From positions 1 through 64,000 of the forward strand of contig NZ_VOLC01000028.1 in NCBI RefSeq assembly GCF_009797935.1: a stretch of DNA of 64,000 nucleotides, in the 5' to 3' direction. The notes beneath the pieces were generated by a model. It ran no database searches, had not been told where the DNA came from, and saw only the letters and a list, made by a program, of their open reading frames with translations. This stretch comes from Lunatibacter salilacus (GTDB lineage: Bacteria > Bacteroidota > Bacteroidia > Cytophagales > Cyclobacteriaceae). Positions 44,381 through 54,898 of this stretch are shown here, one piece after another (position 1 is the first letter of the stretch; every line of letters begins with the position of its first letter). A program made the position numbers and the translations under genes.

Positions 44381-45409
44381 TTAGATGGTGCTACTACTTG
44401 AATCCCTGATTTGCAATTCCGCAGTCAGCACTCTTTTTTCGGGAATGTGATCTTGTCCGTTAATTTGATTTAATAATAATTCAATTGAAGTTTCTCCGAT
44501 CTTAAATGCCGGCTGCACCAAGGAGGAAAGCTGCGGCTCAACCACCCGGGCAATCGGTTCGTCGCAAAAGCCTACGACCGCAACCTCGTCAGGGATGTTG
44601 ACATGGTTTCTTTTTAAGGTCACCATCACCCCGATGGCGATTGGATCACAAATCGCAAAAATGGCATCGGGCTTTATCCCCCTGTCAAGCATTTCCTGTG
44701 CCGCCATACTGCCATTTTCCTGCTCCAGTCCGGAGCCACAATCGATTAGCAGATTTTCATCAAACGGTATCCCATACGCGGACAGTGCGTCTTTATAGCC
44801 TTCAATCCGCTTTTGGGTAATCTGCAATAAAGGTGGTCCCGCAAAATGGGCTATCTTCCGGCGTCCCTCCCTAATTAGGTGTTCCACGGCAGTAAACGCT
44901 CCCTGATAGTCATCTATTGTCACACTGCTCACCTCCATATCCGCACACACCCGGTCAAAGAAAACGATGGGTACATTTTTGCTTTGATATACCTTAAAAT
45001 GGTCAGAATTGACCGTTTCTCGGGAAATGGAAACGATCAATCCATCGACTTTGCTGGATAGCAGTGCCTGCGACACAATCACCTCCCGTTCATAGGATTC
45101 CGCCGACTGGCAAATGATTACCTTATAGCCGGATTTATATGCCAGTTCCTCAATCCCGGAAATTACCGTGGAAAAATAATAATGGCTAAGCATGGGGACG
45201 ATTACCCCGATAGTTTTGGTGGACTTTTTTGATAGGCTGTAGGCAATATTGTTGGGGTGATAATTGTATTTTTTTGCCAGATCCTGAATGGCTTGCCTAG
45301 TCTTTTTGCCTATAGAGGGATGGTCTTTCAAAGCACGGGACACCGTTGATTTGGAAACTTTAAGTTCCCGTGCTATATCCAACATGGTGGCATCTTTGTA
45401 CTCCGTCAT
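44381..45409 (-). CDS. LacI-family transcriptional regulator
   Basis: 342-aa regulator. The N-terminal HTH (TMLDIARELKVSKSTVSRAL, then HPSIGKKTRQAI) and hinge (YNYHPNNIAYSLSKKSTKTI) are canonical, followed by a periplasmic-binding-protein-like sugar-sensing domain to about residue 335. Members usually repress carbohydrate genes until a sugar binds. It precedes the ThuA/PVC/cupredoxin/MocA run on the same strand, and a palindromic operator candidate lies just downstream of its stop, so it probably controls that locus. Confidence 0.88.
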   Translation of the reverse strand: MTEYKDATMLDIARELKVSKSTVSRALKDHPSIGKKTRQAIQDLAKKYNYHPNNIAYSLSKKSTKTIGVIVPMLSHYYFSTVISGIEELAYKSGYKVIICQSAESYEREVIVSQALLSSKVDGLIVSISRETVNSDHFKVYQSKNVPIVFFDRVCADMEVSSVTIDDYQGAFTAVEHLIREGRRKIAHFAGPPLLQITQKRIEGYKDALSAYGIPFDENLLIDCGSGLEQENGSMAAQEMLDRGIKPDAIFAICDPIAIGVMVTLKRNHVNIPDEVAVVGFCDEPIARVVEPQLSSLVQPAFKIGETSIELLLNQINGQDHIPEKRVLTAELQIRDSSSSTI

Positions 45410-45947
45410 CCAAATTCTGTTTTATTGCATTTTTAATTATCAAAGATAAATATAGTTCTTTTAGGTTAAGAAAGTTGGGTATCTGAATTTGTATCCACCA
45501 GGATGTTCAAATTTGCTTTCAGGATTACTGCATTTTTTATCCTAAGCTCAGAATCACATCAAAAAATTGAAGCAATATATGGAGGTTTCCTCTTTGGGAT
45601 TCCCCGTCATTTTTCTGAAACTATGACCTGAAAAATCACAACTGAATTCCCGAAGTCGATTTGAAATTTTGTGCAAAATGGCTTAAATGATTCACTCAGA
45701 CAAAAAACTCGATAAGCAGGAAAGATTAAATTACATTTTTATGGATTTTATTGGATGACTAAAAAGGAAATTTTCAATAAAAATATATTATACAAATATT
45801 TATTATTGATATATATTGTATTTGAAGTCTCGTTTTAAGCGGTCTGAATTAGAAATGTTTTTTGAAACTATTTAAAGGTATTTTATAAATTTCGCCTCTA
45901 AAGTATCTGCTGTTAGGTGTTGTTTATTAGTATTTTACCTGCAAGAT
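45410..45947. other. Long AT-rich leader before the adhesin gene
   Basis: About 540 bp without an open gene on either strand. It must hold divergent promoters for the LacI-family regulator and the sprB-like gene; a promoter candidate is listed at 45861-45893. No strong hairpin or repeat was seen. Confidence 0.55.
45861..45893 (+). promoter_or_regulatory. Candidate Bacteroidota promoter of the adhesin gene
   Basis: TTTG at 45861-45864, 21 bp, then TAAATTTC at 45886-45893. This resembles the Bacteroidota -33 TTTG and -7 TAnnTTTG consensus with one mismatch, 55 bp upstream of the first possible start codon. Confidence 0.4.
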
Positions 45948-48900
45948 TTGGCAAATAATACTACTACCGTGAATACACAGAGACTTTTCCTCGTATTATT
46001 TTTAACCTTAATTTTCTGGCAGTCAGGTTTAGCCCAGAACTATATTATGGTTGGGCAAAATGAAAAGTACAGTGAAATCTCTGCAACCAATTTTGTCTAC
46101 GTTCACCAAGTCAACACCCCAGTTCATGTAGATCTGTCAATAGCGCGATTTTCCACAAGCCCCCCAAACGCGGTGTTTTATGGTTTCAATTCTCCTAACC
46201 CGATTCCGGCTAACTGGGTGTTGGAAATTTTGCCAGGTGTCAATTATCAAATTATCAATCAAAACAATGTCCTATACACGGGAACTCCCAATCAAACCCT
46301 GACTGTAAGAGGAAGGGTAAAGAATACGGAAGGCGTTGTAATTTCCGGATTGGGAAATATTGAATTACGATACAGAATTGTGGGGAATTTCACTCTTTCC
46401 TCCTCCTTCAACAATACCTGTACCGGTGAATACTTGGTTAGCGTTAACGAACATACTTTTTCCAATACGGTCATCTCCAGGCCGTATACGGTTGAAGTCT
46501 TTGCAGGGGGCAACTTAGTCGATGGATTTCCCCAGGTTTTCGATGGTCCGGGCGCAAACATTATCAGTTTGGGGGGACTTGACCTTTCGCCTCCCAATTA
46601 CGAGTTTGTGGTTACCAACGTAATTGGACAGGAAGTGAGAGGCTCGTTTACCATTTTTGAGGCTTACTATCCCCAAGCCATCGTTACATTTGCCGGTTTT
46701 GAGTGTTCTGATTCTCCGTCGGGAAAAATTGACATTGAGGTAGAGGGAGCGGCATTGCCAATAAGATGGACCCTGACAGATGATTTAGGTAGTGAAATAA
46801 TTAGCAGCGAGAGCACGGGAGATTTTCAGACGTTTGGGGTTTCGGTGGTAATACCCAATTTAGGTGCGGGCAATTATGAATTTACCTTTATAGATAAAAA
46901 TGAATGTGGTGGATCGGTACCACTGTCCATTTCAAATCCCTTAGAAATAAAACTGGATCTGGTAGATTCCAGTCCGGTTACTTGCCCCTCAGGAAATGAC
47001 GGTGCTTTGTTGTTCTCCACCAAAGGGGGATGGACCCAGCCTTCTGAGGAGAACCCATTTAATCCCGTCAATTGGGGGCCTTCCTATATATATGAATTGG
47101 CAAAAGATGGGATACCTGTTGCAGATGTGCCATTAAGGTATGCCGGCTATGATGACGATAATATCCAAACCAGTTGGATGGCTTACTTTGACAATTTGGA
47201 AGCAGGCTCATACACGATTAAAGTTTCGGAAATAATTGCAGCCAATGATCGGGCACCGGAAGACATTGAGTACGCTTGTGCAAGAACGTTGGGACCGTTT
47301 ATAATTGGAGAACCTGAGGAATTCGAATTGAACCTCACCCAAACTGATGTCTTCTGCCATGGGGAATCCTCAGGTGAACTGTCCATTGCGCCAACAGGTG
47401 GTACCCCTGATTATTCCATCACCTGGTACCGGGGTAATTTTTCAGACTTGAATAATCCCGGGGGACTTCCTGAGGTACTTAAAAATGAGATTATTCCCTC
47501 CGGGGGAAGCAGCATGCTGGCAGGTCTTCCTATAGGTCCATATGCTGTCTTGGTTGGAGATGCCAATAGTTGTGTAAATGTTTACAACTTTGAAATTACG
47601 CAACCGGATGAGTTGCTTTTTTCCGTAGAAGAAGTAGTAGATGTCAGCTGTTTTGGTGAGGCAACGGGTGAAATCACCATACGCATCGACCAAGAATCTG
47701 TTGGAGGATATAGCACCTCCCTGACCGGTGTTGATTTCACGGGAGAACTCGTGTCTTTTTCCAGTCCATTTTCTTCCGATCATACGTTTACCGGACTGAA
47801 GGCAGGTACCTATGAGGTTTTGGTCGAAGATGCCAATCTCTGTCAGGTGCTAATAGAGGAGATTATGATCACGCAGCCTGACTCTGAATTGGTAATAGAA
47901 GCGGGTGAAATTTCAACTTTTGGTGACAAAAACATTTCCTGCTTTGGAGCTAGTGATGGTTGGATTTCTCCTGCCATACTTGGCGGAGTGGGGGAATATC
48001 AAATTAATTGGAACGGGCCGTCAGGTTTCACTGCAACCACACCCGCTATTTCAGATCTGTCTTCCGGGGATTATACCTTGGTGGTGACTGACGAAAATGG
48101 TTGTACAGCCAGTTTTTCCTATACCCTGGAACAGCCTGACGACATAGTTGTGTCAGGTTCGATTTTTGATTTCAATGGTTTTGGCGTTAGCTGCCAGGGG
48201 GCCTCGGATGGATCCCTCACCTTGGAAGTTGTGGGAGGGACTGCACCTTATGCATTTTCCTGGACGACTATGGGCGGGAGCCTTACTCAGGCACAAATGA
48301 GCCAGCAAAACCTCGCGGGAATATCTGCAGGGACTTATATGGTGGAGATACGGGATAACAACGGATGTATTAAGGCAGAGACTTTTGTCCTAAACCAGCC
48401 CCAAGAGCTATTATTGGAAGAGGCTGTGGCGGTAGACGTGCTTTGTAAAGGAGATGCTTCCGGATCTGTTGCTATTCAAGTTTTGCAGGAATCTGTAGGA
48501 CCTTACGTCTTTTCCTTGAATCAAGGCGGCATAGAGCTCACCAATCTGCGCACGGAGCAGCTTGGTTATGTTTTTGAAAATCTTGTAGCGGGTTCTTATA
48601 AAATTCTGGTAGAAGACAATAATGGCTGTTTTAAAGAAATTTCCGTCAACATAGACGAACCGGATGCCGGAATAGAAATTATCCCCGGAGGACTTTCAAC
48701 TATTTCCTGTTTTGGTGCTGCTGACGGCACGATTTCCATTGACGTGACAGGAGGCGGAGGGCCTTCCAATACCCCCCATTATGAATTTTCTTGGACCTTT
48801 GACGGTCAGCCTTTTGTTCAGAACGCAAGTTCAACCCCAAGATCCCTGAGAGGCCTGGAACCTGGTAGATACCAAGTGACGGTATCTGATGGAGAGGACT

Positions 48901-51900
48901 GTTCGGTAATCTCAGAGGAATTCGTTGTATCCCAACCGAATGAACTGGAAGTTTCTGGCATGCTTTCAGATTACAACGGATTTGGCATAGGTAGGCAAGG
49001 GGCATCGGATGGTTATATTGCGTTGACTGTGGCTGGAGGAACAGCACCTTTCGAGTATTCTTGGACTACAGTGGATGGCCTGATCCCTGCCGGAATGGAA
49101 AATCAAAATTACCTGAATGGTTTAGTTGCAGGAACATACTCAGTGGTAATAATAGATGCGATGGGTTGTAGCACCTCGGAGGAATGGACCCTTATCGAAC
49201 CACAGGAATTAATCTTGGAAGAGCCTGTACTATATCCTATTGATTGTTATGGAGAAAATAGCGGGCGTGTTTTGATAAGCATAGAAACGGCCTCTGTTCC
49301 ACCATTCCAATACATCATTTCCGGCATAACTTATGAAAATATATTCTATAATCAGGAAATTTTAAGTCCTGAGAGTTCCCTTGAATTCCAGGGCTTGTTA
49401 GCTGGACGCTATTCGGTCACCGTCCGTGATGCCAACGGTGTGGAGGAAACCTTGGAAGATCTCATCCTCTTGCAGCCTGCCACTGGCATGGCCCTTATCG
49501 ACGAGGAGGTAAATGCCATTACCTGTTTTGGAGAGGGCGATGGGAGCATCAGCATCGGGATTACCGGGGGTGGAGGATTGGAAAGTATGCCGGTATACAC
49601 TTACACCTGGTATCGGGACGGACAGCCTTATGCCCTGCGGGGTGGGGATTCCCCTAATGCATTGACCAACCTCTCCCCGGGTGTTTATTTTGTAGAGGTG
49701 GAGGATGGGCATGGCTGCTCCGTTACTTCTGAATATTATGTGGTCGATCAACCGGATGAGCTACGAATCGATGGGCTACTTACGGACTATTCCACCTATG
49801 GAGTCAGTTGTCATGGGGCTTCAGACGGAGAAATCAGCTTAACAATCGAGGGTGGCATCGACCCTTATAAATATACTTGGATTTCTGAGGACGGTACGCT
49901 TGACGACGCATTTGTAAACCAAAAGGACCTGACCGGACTGCCTGCCGGAAGCTATTCGGTGACTGTGGAAGATGCCAATGGCTGCACCGAATCCGCTACC
50001 TTTATCTTGACGACTCCCAACGAACTTCTTCTGGATGCGCCTTCCAAAGTGGATATACTATGTCAGGGAGCAACCACTGGTGCTATAGTCGCTACAATAA
50101 GTCAACAGTCGGTAGGTCCTTATACCTACAGGCTGGTAGAGGGAAATACACTTTTGGCCAGCGAACAAACTACCCAAGCCTCCTATACATTTGAGGGCCT
50201 ATCCCTAGGCACTTACCTGATAGAGGTGGAGGATCAAAATGGCTGTGTGAAAGTTTCCCGACCCTTAGATATACTTGAACCCGGTGATGGAATTGCATTT
50301 ACTTTGGAAGAATTTAATTCTATCAGCTGTTTTAATGCTGCTGATGGATCGATCACCATTGATGTAGAGGGTGGGGGTGGACCGTCAAATCAACCGGACT
50401 ATTCGTTCTCTTGGTCTTTAAATGGGAGTCCTTTTGTGCCAAATAGCAGTTCTACGGCTCGTCAGTTGGTGGGTCTACAGCCTGGAATCTATCAGGTAAC
50501 CGTCAATGACGGCTTTGGCTGTGTGCTGTCATCCAGAGAGTTTAACCTGACCGAGGCGGATGAATTGATAATCAGCGGTAGCTTATCGGGCTATAATGGT
50601 TTTGGCGTCACCTGCAATGGGGCTGCTGACGGAGCCATTACGTTGTCCCTGTCAGGTGGCATGGGGCCATTTTCGTATAGCTGGTCTACTTCGGATGGGA
50701 TGCTTTCTGAAGAACAGAAATCACAGAAGGACCTTTTCGGGTTGCTTGCCGGCACCTATAGCTTAGAGGTGATGGATGAAAACGGGTGTACCGAATCAGC
50801 TTTTTTCACCCTAACCCAACCCAATCAGCTAGAGCTCAGTTTGGCCGATGTGGTAGATGTAACTTGTAAAGGAGCAGCAACAGGATCTTTGAAGGCCAAT
50901 ATCACCCAAGAGGCCGTGGGTCCATACATCTATACGCTTTATGCGGATGTCACTGTCATCAATACCGCGACCACCGCAGACTTAAGTTATACGTTTGAAG
51001 GGCTTGTCGCAGGGCATTATAAAGTGCTTGTTCAGGATGACAATGGATGCATTCAGGAATCTTCCACGTTGGAAATAATAGAACCAGAAGCTGGACTTGA
51101 GTTTTTACTTCAGGAAAAGTCAGACATTCTTTGTACCGGAGAGGCTGACGGAACTATCGATGTAGAGGTAATAGGAGGGGGCGGTCCGGCCAATTTGCAG
51201 GAATACACCTTTTCTTGGTTCTATAACGGTCAGCCCTACGCAGTTAATAGCAGCTCCACTAATACAGCTTTGAGAGACTTGGTCGGTGGCGATTATTACC
51301 TGGTAGTAGAAGATGGATTTGGATGCTCAATTATCTCTGATACGTTTTCCATTTCCCAACCCATTGCCATGGAGGTATCCGGTACCATTTCAACTTATAA
51401 TGGCTTTGAAATTAGTTGTCATGGAGGTAATGATGGAACCATCGCGTTGACTATGTCAGGAGGGTCAGGTGTATTCGCGTTCAGCTGGTCCACCTCTGAT
51501 GGCAACATACCTTCGGGACAAGAGAGCAACCGGGACCTTACTGGATTGACTGCGGGAACCTATACCGTCTCCATTAGGGACCAAACCGGTTGTGAACTTT
51601 CAGCAAGCTATACCATAAGGGAGCCTGAGACCTTGATCTTGAGTGAGGATAGTTCCTTGCGTCGGCATATTGCCTGCTATGGAGAAGCTACTGGGGGCAT
51701 TGTGGCAGTGGGAGCTGGAGGGAATGCGCCTTACACCTTTATCATCTCAGGAGAAACTTTTGAGGGAAACGATTACAACTTTACCTCTGACGCTACCACA
51801 CAAAACATCTTTGCTTTTGAGGGGTTGGAAGCCGGGGATTATCGTGTTGAAATCGAAGACCGAAATGGCTGTACTGTCTCCATCGCAAACAACATCACTA

Positions 51901-54896
51901 TCAACCAGACAGTGGCTCCTTTGGCAATAGTAAATGAAGAGTTGTCAGATTTTAATGGATTTGGGGTTTCCTGTTTTGGGGAAAATGATGGGTTTATTCA
52001 CTTGGAGGTAGATGGAGGAATAGGCCCTTACACATATAGCTGGAGTGGTCCAAATGGATTTACCGCCAACAGCCTAAATTTGGATAGAGTCGCTCCCGGT
52101 ATATATACCTTCACCCTCAACGACCAAAATGGTTGCGAAGTAACCAGAGATTTTAATTTGGTTGGTCCGGAACCGATTGACGTGCAGACATTGCAACAAA
52201 ATGTGCTTTGTGGCGGAGAAAACAACGGTAGCATTTTTATACAGGATGTAAACGGGGGTACGGGTAGCTACCAATTTGTGTGGATGAAAGACGGTAGTGG
52301 AGTAATCTCCAGAACTTTTCAACCAACCAACCTGCGGAATATTGGGCCAGGCAGGTATATCCTGATCGTCACGGACGACAGTAATTGTGAAGTGATCCAA
52401 ACCTTTACCATCACCGAGCCGGAACCGGTGGAGGTGCAGGTGACTTCCAAATCTGATAACGCATGTTTCGAAGACAATAATGGCAGCATTGAAGTTTCCG
52501 TAGCCGGAGGCACAGCCCCATACACCTATTCGTGGACAGGTCCCGAAGGATTCGTAAACACGTCCAGAAATCTTCAGAACCTGTATGCCGGTGAGTATAC
52601 ACTGCATGTTACCGATGCCGTTCAGTGTGTGACAACAATCAACGTCTCTGTTGATGAGCCGGAAGAGATCCTTATTGAGGAGACATTAAGTCCAATTACC
52701 TGTAATGGGGAAAACAACGGTCAGATCATTTTGGATATTTCTGGTGGAGCCGGTGTATTCCAATACAGGTGGACCGGACCAAATGGTTTCTCCTCAACCA
52801 ACAAGAATATCAGGGATCTCTTTGCTGGAGACTACCTCTTACAGATCACCGACGAGATCAACTGCACATTGGAACGGAAATTCACGATTACCGAACCGGG
52901 TGAACTGAAAGCAAACCCCGTCATTTCAAATTATAATGGATTTGAGGTTAGTTGCAAAGGCGGCAGCACCGGATCTATAGACCTACAGCTTTCTGGAGGG
53001 ACTGGCACGTATACTGTGATATGGGAAGGTCCCCAGGGTTTTTATTCGGAAGCAGAAAGAATAGAAGAACTCTATCCCGGCGAATACGAAGTGTTTGTTA
53101 AGGATGAGCGAGATTGTTGGTTCAGGACCACCTACCTCCTGAGGGAACCGGATCAATTGGTAATTGGTGAGGAGAACCTTACGCCTAAGAGGGTTTCTTG
53201 CTTTAATGGAAGGGATGGCAGCATATTGGTAAGCCTGCCCAACCAATCTGTAGGGCCATATCTGTATGAAATCAGGGGGCAGTATTTGAATGGAGTTTAT
53301 CATGAGGATGCAATCCAAACATCAGAATTGTCTCATGAGTTTTCAGATTTAAGGGCTGGCTTATATGATGTTGCAGTCACTGATGCCAATGGTTGCCATA
53401 TTACGGAAGTGGCCGGGGTGGAGATTAGTCAACCGCAAACTGTTTTGGAGGCAAAGGTCGAGGTTACTGATGTCCAATGCTATTTAGCCAACAATGGTAC
53501 AGTCCGCGTACAGGCCGAGGGAGGAACTGCACCCTATACCATCCTATGGAACAGCGGGTCCGAAACCTGGACATTGGACAATTTGGCCCCAGGTAGTTAC
53601 ACCGCAGTGATTACAGACCGAAACGGATGTGAGGCGAGTGTCGCGGCAGCGATTCAGGAAGCTCCCGTCTATATAACCAAGCCAGAAGTGTCGGACATTT
53701 CCTGTAAAGGATCGAATGACGGCTTTATCAAATTGAATATCCAAGGTGGCGCGGCTCCAGTTAGAGTGAAATGGGACCATGGCCCACAGACACCGGAGCT
53801 TTTCAATCTATCTTCGGGCACCTATTCGGCAACCATACTTGATGGAAGCAACTGCGAGATCAGGGAGGTGTTTGTAATAAATGAGCCCGACCAACTGCGT
53901 ATGACGTCCTCAGTAATTCACGCTGTGAATTGCGAAAATCCGACGAGTGGGGCTATCGAGGTAAATCCAACAGGCGGTACCCCGCCCTACACCTATGAAT
54001 GGAGCGACGGCAGCAATAAAAGGTTTGCAGTAAATCTGGGAATCGGGCAGTATAGTGTTAGGGTGAGGGACGCCAGGGGATGTTCTCTAACAGAGCAGTT
54101 TACCATTCTTGGATCTGAACCAATACAGGCAGTAGTGATCCAGTACCCTTCCAAGATCTGCGAACCCAGAACCATGCAGACAGTATTTGAAACAGTAGTC
54201 TCCGGTGGACAGCCACCTTACGATATCTCGTGGGACAGAGGCGCGTCCAGTAATGAAGGGGCCACCATGGTGACGCAGGAGGAAGGTTTGTTTTCCCTTA
54301 CCGTTACAGATCAGTTGGGTTGTCAGTACGTAGAGGTTTTCTCCGTAAAGGCTGAAGACGATATTCTATTGGATTTCGAATACCGGTCGGATAGCTATGG
54401 CGAGTTTTACGAACATTTGGCCAATTATGACATTCATTTTACCAACCACAGTGTCGGAGAGATAAGGGAATTCGGTTGGAATTTCGGAGACGGCAATACG
54501 AGCAGTGACAGGGACCCGGTACATAGATATGGAAAATCCGGGAATTATGTGGTTACACTTTCGATGAAGGATGTGGATGGATGTACAACCCAAATCCAAA
54601 AGGAAATTCACATCACCGATTATTTCCTGGAGATTCCCAATATCTTTACTCCTAATGGAGATGGTCTGAATGACCGTTTCTTCCCCAAATTCATCCACGT
54701 TGTAAGCTTGGAATTATGGGTTTTGAACAAATGGGGAGAATACATTTTTCATACCAGCAAGTTGGATGATAAAGGTTGGGATGGAACCTTGGAGGGTGTG
54801 GATGCCCCCCAGGGTAATTATGTGTACAAATTAAGATTCACCACAAGGGACGGTAGAGTGCAGGATCGCACGGGCCAAATCTTCTTAGCCAGATAA
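45948..54896 (+). CDS. Giant SprB-repeat adhesin, type IX secretion (type-B CTD)
   Basis: 2982-aa surface protein. A signal peptide (QRLFLVLFLTLIFWQSGLAQ) is followed by a non-repeat N-terminus, then about thirty SprB-type modules with the pattern C-x-G-x-x-(D/N)-G-x-I...GG...PY-x-(Y/F)-x-W. A PKD domain (FGWNFGDGNTSSDRDPVHRY) and the gliding-motility-type C-terminal domain (IPNIFTPNGDGLNDRFFPKF) end the protein. It is predicted to cross the outer membrane by type IX secretion and act in adhesion or gliding. No ATG fits: the start is TTG 45948 or GTG 45969. sprF follows after 2 bp. The modules at 48171-51395 form a higher-order repeat. Confidence 0.92.
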   Translation: MANNTTTVNTQRLFLVLFLTLIFWQSGLAQNYIMVGQNEKYSEISATNFVYVHQVNTPVHVDLSIARFSTSPPNAVFYGFNSPNPIPANWVLEILPGVNYQIINQNNVLYTGTPNQTLTVRGRVKNTEGVVISGLGNIELRYRIVGNFTLSSSFNNTCTGEYLVSVNEHTFSNTVISRPYTVEVFAGGNLVDGFPQVFDGPGANIISLGGLDLSPPNYEFVVTNVIGQEVRGSFTIFEAYYPQAIVTFAGFECSDSPSGKIDIEVEGAALPIRWTLTDDLGSEIISSESTGDFQTFGVSVVIPNLGAGNYEFTFIDKNECGGSVPLSISNPLEIKLDLVDSSPVTCPSGNDGALLFSTKGGWTQPSEENPFNPVNWGPSYIYELAKDGIPVADVPLRYAGYDDDNIQTSWMAYFDNLEAGSYTIKVSEIIAANDRAPEDIEYACARTLGPFIIGEPEEFELNLTQTDVFCHGESSGELSIAPTGGTPDYSITWYRGNFSDLNNPGGLPEVLKNEIIPSGGSSMLAGLPIGPYAVLVGDANSCVNVYNFEITQPDELLFSVEEVVDVSCFGEATGEITIRIDQESVGGYSTSLTGVDFTGELVSFSSPFSSDHTFTGLKAGTYEVLVEDANLCQVLIEEIMITQPDSELVIEAGEISTFGDKNISCFGASDGWISPAILGGVGEYQINWNGPSGFTATTPAISDLSSGDYTLVVTDENGCTASFSYTLEQPDDIVVSGSIFDFNGFGVSCQGASDGSLTLEVVGGTAPYAFSWTTMGGSLTQAQMSQQNLAGISAGTYMVEIRDNNGCIKAETFVLNQPQELLLEEAVAVDVLCKGDASGSVAIQVLQESVGPYVFSLNQGGIELTNLRTEQLGYVFENLVAGSYKILVEDNNGCFKEISVNIDEPDAGIEIIPGGLSTISCFGAADGTISIDVTGGGGPSNTPHYEFSWTFDGQPFVQNASSTPRSLRGLEPGRYQVTVSDGEDCSVISEEFVVSQPNELEVSGMLSDYNGFGIGRQGASDGYIALTVAGGTAPFEYSWTTVDGLIPAGMENQNYLNGLVAGTYSVVIIDAMGCSTSEEWTLIEPQELILEEPVLYPIDCYGENSGRVLISIETASVPPFQYIISGITYENIFYNQEILSPESSLEFQGLLAGRYSVTVRDANGVEETLEDLILLQPATGMALIDEEVNAITCFGEGDGSISIGITGGGGLESMPVYTYTWYRDGQPYALRGGDSPNALTNLSPGVYFVEVEDGHGCSVTSEYYVVDQPDELRIDGLLTDYSTYGVSCHGASDGEISLTIEGGIDPYKYTWISEDGTLDDAFVNQKDLTGLPAGSYSVTVEDANGCTESATFILTTPNELLLDAPSKVDILCQGATTGAIVATISQQSVGPYTYRLVEGNTLLASEQTTQASYTFEGLSLGTYLIEVEDQNGCVKVSRPLDILEPGDGIAFTLEEFNSISCFNAADGSITIDVEGGGGPSNQPDYSFSWSLNGSPFVPNSSSTARQLVGLQPGIYQVTVNDGFGCVLSSREFNLTEADELIISGSLSGYNGFGVTCNGAADGAITLSLSGGMGPFSYSWSTSDGMLSEEQKSQKDLFGLLAGTYSLEVMDENGCTESAFFTLTQPNQLELSLADVVDVTCKGAATGSLKANITQEAVGPYIYTLYADVTVINTATTADLSYTFEGLVAGHYKVLVQDDNGCIQESSTLEIIEPEAGLEFLLQEKSDILCTGEADGTIDVEVIGGGGPANLQEYTFSWFYNGQPYAVNSSSTNTALRDLVGGDYYLVVEDGFGCSIISDTFSISQPIAMEVSGTISTYNGFEISCHGGNDGTIALTMSGGSGVFAFSWSTSDGNIPSGQESNRDLTGLTAGTYTVSIRDQTGCELSASYTIREPETLILSEDSSLRRHIACYGEATGGIVAVGAGGNAPYTFIISGETFEGNDYNFTSDATTQNIFAFEGLEAGDYRVEIEDRNGCTVSIANNITINQTVAPLAIVNEELSDFNGFGVSCFGENDGFIHLEVDGGIGPYTYSWSGPNGFTANSLNLDRVAPGIYTFTLNDQNGCEVTRDFNLVGPEPIDVQTLQQNVLCGGENNGSIFIQDVNGGTGSYQFVWMKDGSGVISRTFQPTNLRNIGPGRYILIVTDDSNCEVIQTFTITEPEPVEVQVTSKSDNACFEDNNGSIEVSVAGGTAPYTYSWTGPEGFVNTSRNLQNLYAGEYTLHVTDAVQCVTTINVSVDEPEEILIEETLSPITCNGENNGQIILDISGGAGVFQYRWTGPNGFSSTNKNIRDLFAGDYLLQITDEINCTLERKFTITEPGELKANPVISNYNGFEVSCKGGSTGSIDLQLSGGTGTYTVIWEGPQGFYSEAERIEELYPGEYEVFVKDERDCWFRTTYLLREPDQLVIGEENLTPKRVSCFNGRDGSILVSLPNQSVGPYLYEIRGQYLNGVYHEDAIQTSELSHEFSDLRAGLYDVAVTDANGCHITEVAGVEISQPQTVLEAKVEVTDVQCYLANNGTVRVQAEGGTAPYTILWNSGSETWTLDNLAPGSYTAVITDRNGCEASVAAAIQEAPVYITKPEVSDISCKGSNDGFIKLNIQGGAAPVRVKWDHGPQTPELFNLSSGTYSATILDGSNCEIREVFVINEPDQLRMTSSVIHAVNCENPTSGAIEVNPTGGTPPYTYEWSDGSNKRFAVNLGIGQYSVRVRDARGCSLTEQFTILGSEPIQAVVIQYPSKICEPRTMQTVFETVVSGGQPPYDISWDRGASSNEGATMVTQEEGLFSLTVTDQLGCQYVEVFSVKAEDDILLDFEYRSDSYGEFYEHLANYDIHFTNHSVGEIREFGWNFGDGNTSSDRDPVHRYGKSGNYVVTLSMKDVDGCTTQIQKEIHITDYFLEIPNIFTPNGDGLNDRFFPKFIHVVSLELWVLNKWGEYIFHTSKLDDKGWDGTLEGVDAPQGNYVYKLRFTTRDGRVQDRTGQIFLAR
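48171..51395 (+). repeat. Four-fold ~805-bp super-repeat inside the adhesin gene
   Basis: The (F/Y)NGFG-type module starts at 48171, 48972, 49788 and 50592 and the next begins at 51396, so the periods are 801, 816, 804 and 804 bp (267-272 aa). Each unit contains three distinct SprB modules in fixed order: a (T/S)xDG module, an SVGPY module and a GGGGPSN/GGGG module. Copies differ at many codons, so this is an old duplication array. Confidence 0.85.
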
Positions 54897-54898
54897 TT

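Noticed and set aside
46292-54698. Many minus-strand ORFs within the adhesin gene
   Set aside because: They are shadows of the repetitive coding sequence: no start context, no family resemblance, and the plus frame is continuous and well explained.
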